This document shows, in pieces, positions 48,739 through 58,248 of a stretch of DNA of 64,000 nt. Origin of the DNA: Diplocarpon mali (lineage: Eukaryota; Ascomycota; Leotiomycetes; Helotiales; Drepanopezizaceae); contig JAENRP010000034.1 of assembly GCA_024741835.1 (NCBI GenBank), positions 62,633 to 126,632 on the forward strand, in the 5' to 3' direction. Numbering within the stretch: position 1 is the first letter of the stretch; each line of letters starts with the position of its first letter. The translations under genes and the position numbers were made by a program. The notes below the pieces were generated by a model. It did not search any database and had not been told where the DNA came from. It saw only the letters and a program-made list of their open reading frames with translations.

Positions 48739-49124
48739 GGTTATAAGCCTTAGATAGACCGATAATAGATTATTAACTTCCCTTAGAAAGCACTTGCGCT
48801 GCAACTATTAGTAGGAAGTTGAATAAGACTTATAGTAAGAGGCGAGCAATCGGCGAATAAGAGGTGTGATTCCCTATTTAGCCAACCTGTATTGCAAGAG
48901 GTATGATTCCTTGCTCTATAACCCTTTGGTACTGCAAGAGGTATAATTCCTTGCTTTATTATATTTCGTAAGAGGTATGATTCCCTGCGTTATAGCCTAA
49001 AAACCCTTTTTAATAAGAGGACTTCCTCCCTATTTAATACTTCTATAATACCTGCTATTTAATCATTTTAACTTTTCGATAGGAGGAGTGCCCTTAACTA
49101 TTTAATTTATTTGATTTTAAATGC

Positions 49125-50050
49125 AATTCTATTCGAAATAGTAATAGCATCCGATTCCGATCGAAATACTAAGCCTAGAGACCTCCAACTCTCTTAAAAG
49201 AACTGGCAATAATAGTTCGACGATTTAGAGCTTTACTTTAAAAGCAAAGGCATCGAAATAGCGATTCAAAAGACACTTGTTAAATACGCAAAAATAGCCC
49301 TTTATACTCCCTCTACCGATTCGTCTACTTCTACTTTAATAGCTAATACAATTGCTAAAGATTTGCCAGATATATTAAATAAGCTTAGCTTAAGAGCTTT
49401 AGTAGATAATAACTAAGAATCCTAAAGGCAGATTTTAAATATAGAAAAGGAGAAGGAGTATAGGCTGGCCTTAGCTAAATGCAAGCTTAAGATCAATAGA
49501 GGTTTAAGCAATAAAGACTAAGATTTTATTTAAGTTTATAATAATGCGAAGATAAGATAGGATACTTTAAAGGCAAAATACTCTTAGACAACTGCTCTCA
49601 ATACTTAGTATCTACTATAGCAGATCACTTTATTTTAATATAGAAAAGATAAAGATAGTAAGGATATAGATATAAATATAAACTCTGCTTAGTCTATATT
49701 GCGTAAAGCGAGGAGGAAAGTAAGAGCCGCAGATCCTAGGATGGCTATAACTTTTAAAGAAACTCAGCTTTTTAATTTCCTACTTAATGGCCTCCCTCTT
49801 AAGTTCGCTATTGCAAAACAATCTCTTTTCGTCCAACCCAACCTTAAGATCTATAAGAAGATCGACCTCCTTCGAACTATTAAGCAAGACCTTAAAGGAT
49901 ACTCTAAATCGGCAAATGCCGCGTTATAAGGCAATAATAAGCCCGAGAAGAGGAAGGAGCGTAGGACGAGCCCTTGAGCTTATCGGAGATGCTACTTCTA
50001 TAATAGTACTTATAATATTACTAATTGTAAAGTTAAAAGGCAACTGATTA
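49125..50050 (+). pseudogene. Copia B gag
   Basis: Translation through stops gives a Copia capsid-like protein: DLELYFKSKGIEIAIQKTLVKYAKIALYT early on, then TFKETQLFNFLLNGLPLKF and LLRTIKQDL. The last 76 codons (49699-49929) are still open. Confidence 0.6.
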
Positions 50051-50269
50051 ATATAGTCGCCAGCTTTAATATTAAGAAGCAATTGAAGCAGAAGTTAAGA
50101 AGCAAATTGCCCTTATCCTACTAAAGGCCGCAATTACTAAGGAAAGGCAAAGGAAAAGGCTATTTAGCTAGAACTTTAGCAGATACCTCTAATAATAATA
50201 GTAGGTTATTTGAACCTAAATCCACTTCTAATGATTTAGATAATAATTATAATAAAGATGCTTACGTTT

Positions 50270-53200
50270 TAAAAGCCGATCTTTATAAGATCTTTAAATC
50301 CGACTGGTATAGTAATACTAGTTATATAGCATATATAACTGATAAATCCTACTTATTTAAAGGCCCGCTTACTAAAATAAAAAGGCGCTCTATTAAGGTT
50401 GGTAGTAGAAGGTTATATGCGGACTTGATAGGTATAGTAGAGATGAATATTGCTAGCGTTTCTTTCCTTTTGCAAAATGTTCTCCTTATGCCTAGTTTAA
50501 GTATTAATCTCTTATCTAATTGTAAGATCTATATAAAATTGAATTATATTAGAGTTTTTAATAATCAATTTATATAGTTTATAAATAATAATTATAAAGT
50601 GATCTTTAAGGCTAAAATCAAAGATGGACTTTACATTATCTTAAAGGTGATATTATAGAAATTGACTCCTAGGCTGGACCTATAAGTGAATTCCTTTAAG
50701 GAAAGTGCACTTTCTGCCTTAATATAATTGAGCGAGGATAAGGAGAATAGATGGACTCTTAAGCTAGGATTGCAAGTAAAATTCGCAAAAATGACTCTTA
50801 AGCCAGGACTATAAGTGGATTGTAAGGTGTCCTTAAAGATGACTCTTAAGCTGGGATTATAAGTGAATTTGGCAGAAATAACTCCTAGGCTAGGACTGCA
50901 AGTGGATTCTGTAAATTCGCTAATAATAACTCTTTAGCTAGGATCGCAAGTGAAATTCGCAGAAATGACTCTTAGGCCAGGACTGCGAGTGAAATTCGCG
51001 AATTCGTTAGAAACGACTCCTAAGCTGGGACTGCGAGTGGATCTTGCTATTTCTAGGAAATCGACTCCTAAGCCGGGACCGCAAGTGGATCTCGCGGTTT
51101 TACTAAAAACAACTCCTAAGCCAGGCTCGCAATTGGAAAACGGCAAAACCTCAAACTGCTATTACTAGTCCTTTCTAGCCGCTAATAACGAAGTATCGAC
51201 TAATAATAGGCTATTAAAGCTATTAAAAGCCGAAAGCCTATTAAGGTATTAGCTAATACATAGAAGATTCGCGCATCTAAGGCTAAAGAAATTGAGAGGC
51301 CTATATAAGGTCTCGACCCTAAAATAGAAGATCTAAGTACTAAAGGATCGCCTAGTATGCCGAATTTATAAGCTAATAAAACTTCGAAATCGGATGCGAA
51401 TTAAGCTTAGTCTATAGAAAGATTCGATACTAGCGCTAATATCTATTAATACTGCTAGACTATTTATAACCTTAATTAGAGGAAATAATTGGTTTTCTTA
51501 AATAGTAGATAACTCCACTCAGCAGACATAGACTATTTGCGCTAGGACTAAATCTAAGCTTATAGAAAAGCTAGAAACTTAGAAAGTAATAGAGGAACGC
51601 CAGACCTAGTTAAAGCTAATAGCTATTAAGTCTAATAACGCATTAGAGATTAGGGCAAAGCTTAATAAATAAGTAAAATAAGGAGTTTATTATAAACTAA
51701 CTATAATATACGAAGGTTCCTACTAGAATAGTATCGCTAAGCGAAGTATCTAATAAGTAGAGACTAACTGTCGCACTCTATTATAAGATGCTGACCTACT
51801 ACTGGAATTCTAGGACCTTGCGGTTAAGGCAGATATATACTTGCGAAATAGAATAGGTAGTAGACTAATAGTTAATAGTACTCGAATATTACTATATAAG
51901 GCATATTTCAGATAGAAACTAAGCCTAGACTATATCTGCGTCTTTAAAAGCATCTGCTACTCTTATATTAGCCCAAAGTCTTAGCCTGCGGGTATAAAGA
52001 GTAAGAAGCTAATAGACTAAGGTAGAGAGTATATATTTGTTAGGTATATTAAATAGATAATAAAGCAATAGATAATATATGCGCTAGATCTAGGGTAAGT
52101 AATTATATTTTTAGTAGTTGAGTTTGACGAATCTTAAAATAGGAGGGAGCTGTCCTTAAAGCTCCGTATACCTAGAGATTCGCAAGGTATACCACTTAAT
52201 AGTAATACTATTAAGCTAAACTAATAACCCCTTTCTCTTAGCTTAAGCATATTAAGCGCACCTGCTAATCGATGACTAGCTGGTTGTCCAAAGGCCGAAC
52301 AGACTATTCTTATCGTCCGCGAACTGCCTAAAGTATAGAATAACTTCGATATCATCGTCCCTTTAATTAAAGCGCCTATAGTAAAGGATGTTCCTGAAAC
52401 AGGTATAAGTAATAATAAGCCTCTACTATTAGAAAGCGGTTCCTTAAATAATAAGCCTATAGAACCTATAGCTAAACCTACGTCCTTGAAGAGGAATAGA
52501 GACTTAGAATTAAAAGATACCTTAGACAAACGCGAGTCTAAGCGTATTTGGGCTATAATAGCGCATAGGATCTATAAGCTTAAACTTCAATAGAGCTTTA
52601 ATAAAGATAATGTGTTCCTAACCGCTAAGAGGATAATGAAAATCTCTCTTTTAAAGATGTATAATAAAGCTGTTAACGACTTAGAGAATAGAGTAGTATA
52701 GAGTAAGGCAATCTATAAGGAGATAAGCTCTTTTACTACAAATGGCATATAGATAGAGGAACTGATACTAAAGGACGTGAACCTAGTATTAATAAAGTGG
52801 GTCTTTATAATTAAGATATATGCAAATGGAACCCTAAAGCGTTATAAGGTAAGGCTTATAGCTAGGGGCTTCTTTTAATAGTATGGAGAAGACTACTTTG
52901 ATACATTCGCGCCAATAGTTCGCATAGATACCCTTTGCATATTTATAGTAATAGTAGCCGCTAAGGACCTTAAATACAGATAGTATAATATTAAAAATAC
53001 ATTTACTAAAGCAATTATAAAGGAATGGATTTTTCTCTCCCGACTTAATAGTATTTCTATACGCGCTAGCCACTCTTTTTATATACTTTGCAGTATCTAT
53101 AGGCTTAAATAATCAGCCTGTGATTAGAACCTTTTATATAGCTCTACTCTAGTGGAAATAGGATTCATTTAAAGCTTAGCTAACCCTTATCTATTTACTT

Positions 53201-54215
53201 ATGCTAAGCGTAGAATCAAGTTGCTATTATATATTGATAATATTGCTATAGCTGCGAAAACAACTACTCAATTGGATTAGTTCTTTATAACGATTTAGAA
53301 ACGTTTTAATACTAAGGATCTAAGGGGAATTTATAAGATCCTTAGCATCTGCATTATAAGGAACCGCTCTACTTAAGAACTCTAATTGGATTAAAAGCAG
53401 TATATTAAGAAGATCCTAGACTGAATAGGACTTTCTACTTATGCTTCTAACTTTAAGCCAAAGCGTACTCCAATCGAAGGAAAGTATAATAAGTTAGAGC
53501 CTGCTAATAAAAATAAGTAGAAAGGAGATCTAAAGAAGTACTAATAGGACATTAGAGCGATTATATATACTATAGTATATATAAGACCAGATATCGCCTT
53601 TATTATTAAGCAACTTAGTTAGAACTTAAAGGATCCGACGATTTGATATAAGAATGCAGTCAAGCGACTTAGAAGGTACCTTCGATTGATAATCATATAG
53701 AAGGTGAGATACGGACTAATGAAATATATAAGCGCAAAGCTTAAGGTATATACCAATTCCAATTAGGCAAATATAAAAGGTCAGAAAAGTATATTTAGAA
53801 GCGTAGCAGTACTATATAGCAGACCTATATCGTAGGGAAGTAGGAAGTAGAAATCAATGGCTACCGCAAGCACTAAGGCCGAATATATATTAATATTATC
53901 AAATTGTAAGTAAGGATTATAAATCGCTTAAGTTTTAAAAGATATAGGTTTCGCTAAGTATATTAGATAAGATAAGAACTATATTAATCTTTAAGCAGAT
54001 AATATAAAGGCGATTGCACTTGCAAAGAATCCACACTTATATAAGCGATCGAAATATATTGATATTGCCTACTACTTTATCCGCGACCTTATTGCAAAGA
54101 ATAAGTTATCGATTACTTATATCCTAACCGATCGAATAGTAGCAGATGGATTTACAAAGCCATTAGAGATAGTTATAAAGTTCAAAGCGTTTAAAGATAT
54201 ACTAGGGTTATAGAA
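50270..54215 (+). pseudogene. Copia B pol
   Basis: Protease region about 50270-50640 (TDKSYLFKGPLTKIKRRSIK, SLSINLLSNCKIY). A repeat region follows, then the GAG-pre-integrase block LIHRRFAHLRLKKLRG at about 51255. RT includes WVFIIKIYANGTLKRYKVRL, FDTFAPIVRIDTL and LLYIDNIAIAAKT (YVDD, D to N). RNase H has STKAEYILILSNCK and NPHLYKRSKYIDIAYYFIRD, ending ADGFTKPLE. More than 30 RIP-type stops. Confidence 0.8.
50664..51137 (+). repeat. Ten-copy degenerate repeat inside Copia B pol
   Basis: Core GACTCCTAAGCCGGGACTGC (then AAGTGGAT) recurs about every 39-48 bp. In one frame it encodes a peptide unit TPKPGLQVDxA, for example MTLRPGLRVKFA, TTPKLGLRVDLA and STPKPGPQVDLA. It lies between protease and GAG-pre-integrase. 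Confidence 0.8.
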
Positions 54216-54244
54216 GATAGTAGGGGCTTAGCAGGCTTAAGGAC

Positions 54245-54399
54245 GACTCCTAGGCCCGCCTTATGAGTTAGGTTATATAGTCTTATAAAAGAAAGTTTTT
54301 AGATCGACTCCTAGGCCTAGACCGCGAGTTAAGTCATATAGTCTTATAAAGGAATATCTTTTAGGAAATTTGACTTCTAGTCCTGCCTTACGAGTAGGA
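54245..54399 (+). repeat. Three further copies of the Copia B repeat core near the 3' LTR
   Basis: GACTCCTAGGCCCGCCTTATG, at 54245, and related copies at about 54305 and 54372, spaced about 60-66 bp, with YSLIKE-encoding spacers. Same TPRPxLRV theme as the internal array. Confidence 0.65.
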
Positions 54400-54533
54400 T
54401 TGGTAATTTTAATAGAGGTTGCTATTAATTGATTGTTTTTAATTTAAAGAGATACTTAAGAGTTGGATTAGCGCAAAAGGATAATTATTATTTTCCTAAC
54501 TGCAGGTCAATTGGAGTAAGGTCTGAGTAGGGG

Positions 54534-54728
54534 TATTAAGATAGGTAATATAGCTATTACTCTGATGTATTATCATATGACCTTACTGCTTAATTAGTAG
54601 GATATTAATACGTATATAGCTATAGGGAAGAAAGGGGTAACCTTCCTTCCCTAACTCTTATTAATATATCGACTATCGACCTTTAGAAGTTTCCTATACC
54701 TACTGCGCCGACTCACTTAAGCTTAATA
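54534..54728 (+). repeat. 3' LTR of Copia B
   Basis: 195 bp, followed directly by the TTATT duplication and the rest of the Copia A LTR. Confidence 0.92.
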
Positions 54729-54733
54729 TTATT

Positions 54734-54846
54734 TAGTATATATATAGTAAGGAGACTTCGGAAAGAAAAGGGAGAGTCTATAACTCAGCAGGAGTCACGT
54801 AGAGGGTCTCCAGAATAAGTGGAGACTCCGCCCATTCTGCACGACA
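54734..54846 (-). repeat. Copia A right LTR, second part (113 bp)
   Basis: Matches 41145-41257 and ends CACGACA, followed by target duplication GTATT. Confidence 0.88.
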
Positions 54847-54851
54847 GTATT

Positions 54852-57250
54852 ATATAATAGTTTATAAAGAACTTCGCAAAGATTAAGCTACTACTATTAA
54901 GACTGATTAGCAATGTGGATTAGCGCTAAAGGAAGGCTGAATAAGTGTCTTTTAAGATACTATATTAGAAGTGCTTAGATATCCTTAATATATATAGATA
55001 GGATAGCAGAAGGTCTACTATTTACTTTTACTCTAACGCAAGCAAATAAGGAGCGGGTTATTGCATTACCTAGTAATAAGAAGGCATTAAGGTAGCAATC
55101 CTATATAATGCTTTCACATTCTTAAAGTTATAGTATAACTATAGGACGTATAAACGCGAGTTATATACGATTATGGAATTTAGCTGCAAGTTCGATTATA
55201 TATTTCGAGGACTAATTATAGTAATTGTCTTTACTAATTATTAGCTATTAACCTACTTCCTAAAGTCATCTAGCATTAAGGGCATCTACGCAAGGTAGGC
55301 CTTCGAATTGCGCTAGCTGAATATTAAGATATAATAGATTTTAAGTTCTAGGAATAAGATAGCCGATGCCCTTTTTAGAACTATCTTTCTTAATTTAAGT
55401 AGAGAATCCGATTACCTTAACAACTTTAGCTACCTTAACCTATCTAGTATTAAATTAAAATAGGTTTAGAAGGATAGGAAAAATAGGTATAAGGAACTAG
55501 TTAGGCAAGTCGGCGAACTACTTTATAATAAAGAATTGCGCTATATAATACTAAGGGAGTCCTTAACCGTCTTACTAAAGATTTCGTCCTTTATAGCCAA
55601 ACTACGCTAAGCTGACCCTATATATATTAAATGGTTAAAATCCAAGCACTTTCCAACTATATTGCGATCTTTTGCATTAGAGACCGCCTAACGAAGTTTC
55701 CTACCATAGGCTAAGTACTGCGTATACAAGTGGTATTTAGATATTGCTAACTTTCTAATCTTATTCGAGTATCCAGATTAATATTCTATAAAAACTCAAA
55801 GAGCTGCCTTCTATAGAAAGCTAGACTAGTATAGTACTAATCCCTAAGGCGTCTTATACGTTTAGATCTAAAGTGCTAAAAAACGCTATATCCTATTAAG
55901 CAAAGTATCAACTGTCCTAATAGCTGCTTATAATAATAGCGGTCACTTCTAGGCTATTATCACTATACGCAAGATAATCGAGGTCTATTAGCCTAATATA
56001 GCAAAAGATATAAGGGATTATATCCTTAATTATTTGTATTATACTTAATATAGTACCGCTTGATATACTTAAATACTTACTAAGGTTATAGTCTTAAGTA
56101 TTATAGAACTACTTAGCGCCGACTGGATTAGGCCCTTCCTTAACTTTTACTAACCGGATAAGGTTTATTAGATACTACTAGTTATCGATTACTTTTCTTA
56201 TTATATGTAGGCCAAGGCGTTTGATACTAATAATTTAGCTGCAGTTATCTCTTTCCTATCTAATATATTTAATATATATAGTATTTCAATCGGCATTTAT
56301 ATAGATCCTAGACCTCACTTTAATATAGATATTATTAATTAGGCAAATAAATAAAGCGCTATCTAAACTATATTGCCCTTTAAGGCTAAGAAGGCAATTG
56401 GGATAATTGAGAAGGTAGTGGATATATTTTAGCAGGTTCTAAAGAAGGTATGCCCCGCACCTTAGCTATAGCTTAAATGGCTTAATTAAGCGCTCTATAA
56501 CTTTAATAACTATTATATCGCCTACCTAAGCTATAGTCCATTTGAAATTTTGCTTAAGTTCGATAGATCTAATATAGTTAGCCAGCAGTTTCTAATACTC
56601 TATTGATAATTATTAGTAGTATTTATTAGCGGACCAAACCTTAAAATAAAGGACGCTTTACCAGATTATAATAATTATACTAATCTTATAGTCGATTATA
56701 TAATTAAGAGATAGGAGATCCGAGAAATTGTTAATATAAGATCTGATCTTACTTGCTAGCGTATAAAAGAACGCTACGACTTAAGAGTGCATCTAGATAA
56801 AACCCTAATCCTAGGACAGTTAGTTATGCTATTTAATAAAAGGCAATTAGGTAAGAAACTACGTCCTATATAGCGTAGCCCTTTTATTATTATCGATTAT
56901 ACTAATAAGATAGGAAAATCGTATACTCTCTACTAAATCGATGGTACTAATATATAAGGTCATTTTTATAATAATTATTTAAAAGCATTTCAGCTGCGAG
57001 AAGGTTACCTAATTACCTTAAATAAATAGGAGCTTCTTATATTTTAAAATATTCGACTAGGCAACGCTGCCTTTAAATTGCCGAAAGCAGTACAATTGAT
57101 CGCTAGTGCCTACTGAGTATAAGATCTCCTAAAACTCGGATTTCGGGTAGTTTTCCTATACTATTCATATAGCTTTATAAGATAATTATTACTAACCAAT
57201 TGCAATATATGAACTTTTCTCTATTATTCTCTACTAAAGGACTGCTAGTT
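54852..57250 (+). pseudogene. Gypsy pol, RNase H and integrase part
   Basis: Continuation of the Gypsy pol broken at 41054. Shows IADALFRTIFLNL (RNase H to integrase linker) and then the integrase core: SADWIRPFLNFYQPDKVY, LLVIDYFSYYMQAKAF, ISIGIYIDPRPHF, FKAKKAIGIIEKVVDIF. The C-terminal part PFIIIDYTNKIGKSYTL ends before GTNI. Many TAG/TAA stops. Confidence 0.75.
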
Positions 57251-57518
57251 AGCACTAATAGCAAAATCTTAAAGCACTACCATTTATAAGGCTTTGCTTA
57301 AATGGAATTTAAATATATATTATAAGCAGTCCTTAACTTATTTTATAAACTAGGTTGCGTATAGACCAGAGGTCTAGTATCTATAACCTATTATAAGATA
57401 TGAGTTATAATCGGTCTATTGCTCTTTACTTATTTCTATATATTAGCTGCTTTTCTACTAGCTAGTATAGTATTTAGCACTAGATCACTCAAGGGGCTTC
57501 GTGCGTACTAAAGGGAGT

Positions 57519-57653
57519 AAACACCTTCTTAAATGGAAAGGGTGGTATTAGTCAGCACTTAAGGTGCCTCAGGCACTTAGATATACTATAAATATCTTCC
57601 CTCGGAGGTTACTCCTCCGAGTCCAATACAACTCCCTGTTACACCAGTTATTT
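57519..57653 (+). repeat. 3' LTR of Gypsy element
   Basis: 135 bp, followed by the GTTCC target duplication. Confidence 0.9.
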
Positions 57654-57758
57654 GTTCCCGCATCGGATGTAGTTCAGCCTGCTAGTCTCAATCGAGCTAG
57701 ATCTGGTACACCGTGACGCTACCACAATATTGCAGTAATAATTTAAACCTCCTGCCTT

Positions 57759-57870
57759 TTCCCCAAACGGCATCCGTCTCGACGCCCGTTGAGCCTAGAA
57801 CATATTATTGAGTTCCTCTCGGCCGATGAGCTACTCATCGTCACCATGTCAATCTACCGTAAGCGGCGTT
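57759..57870 (+). pseudogene. Possible relic of a TypA/BipA-like translational GTPase C-terminus
   Basis: One + frame reads PLSLEHIIEFLSADELLIVT followed by MSIYRKRR. The pattern LE..xEF..DEL..VT..SI..RKR resembles the conserved C-terminal block of the TypA/BipA GTPase family. It is about 25 codons, with no ATG and no neighbouring exon. It lies 100 bp right of the Gypsy insertion. Could be chance. Confidence 0.25.
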
Positions 57871-58248
57871 GCGCGAGCGTGACCGTGGCCGTGACCCCAG
57901 CGTGGCGTGGTCTACTCTCCTCTCCTCTCCTCTGCTCAGACCGGCGCGATGGAGACCAGCAGAGCAGAGCAGAGCATGCCATACCACAGCTATCTGGCCG
58001 TGCCATAGGCCTCTACTTTCCGATTCTTTGTTTTATCTTCTTTTTCCCATCACGACTGAATGGAGACGGTTTGACCGCTGACGGCTGATGACTGGTGACT
58101 GCCATGGAGACGATAGAGTAGAACGTCGAGGCCTGGTCTTAAAGACGACTACTAGCTCTGGTCCACTACGAACAGTGGCTGCGATTTGAAGGGCAGGATC
58201 TGAAGGGCAGGCTCTGCGTGCGGTCGGCACGGACTCAATCGCATTACG
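57871..58248. other. Intergenic region upstream of the histidine kinase
   Basis: GC rises again. Contains short CTCCT and AGAGC repeats. No gene recognised. Confidence 0.4.

Larger units (their letters stand above)
48544..54728 (+). mobile_element. Ty1/Copia retrotransposon B, youngest nested insertion
   Basis: 6,185 bp with 195-bp LTRs (48544-48738, 54534-54728) starting TGTTGAGATGGG / TATTAAGATAGG and ending GCTTAATA. Target duplication TTATT (48539-48543, 54729-54733). It sits inside the right LTR of Copia A, so it is later than it. Order on the + strand: gag, protease, integrase, RT, RNase H. A purine tract (gagtagggg) precedes the 3' LTR. The sequence after the 5' LTR, GGTTATAAGCC, resembles that after the 5' LTR of Copia A, so both may use the same primer tRNA. 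Confidence 0.92.
41060..54846 (-). mobile_element. Ty1/Copia retrotransposon A, antisense, interrupted by Copia B
   Basis: The left LTR (41060-41257, 198 bp) and the split right LTR (48459-48543 plus 54734-54846, also 198 bp) start TGTGG and end CGACA before RIP. Flanked by GTATT on both sides (41055-41059, 54847-54851). Net length about 7.6 kb. Coding order on the minus strand is gag, integrase, RT, RNase H, hence Copia. A purine tract (AAGGGGTA on the minus strand) adjoins the left LTR, as expected for a 3' LTR. Its right LTR was later split by Copia B. All frames carry RIP-type stops. Confidence 0.9.
34822..57653 (+). mobile_element. Ty3/Gypsy LTR retrotransposon, RIP-degenerate, host of nested insertions
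   Basis: Delimited by 135-bp LTRs (34822-34956, 57519-57653) and by a 5-bp target duplication GTTCC (34817-34821, 57654-57658). Without the inserts at 37253-38627 and 41060-54846 (each plus one TSD) the element is about 7.66 kb. Order on the + strand: gag, protease, RT, RNase H, integrase, as in Gypsy. A purine tract (aaagggag, 57511-57517) lies next to the 3' LTR. The two LTRs differ only by transitions. Reading frames are full of TAG/TAA where Trp and Gln are expected, which is the RIP signature. The LTR ends read AAAC...TTTA-like rather than TG...CA, which is unusual; the TSD nevertheless fits exactly. Confidence 0.9.
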
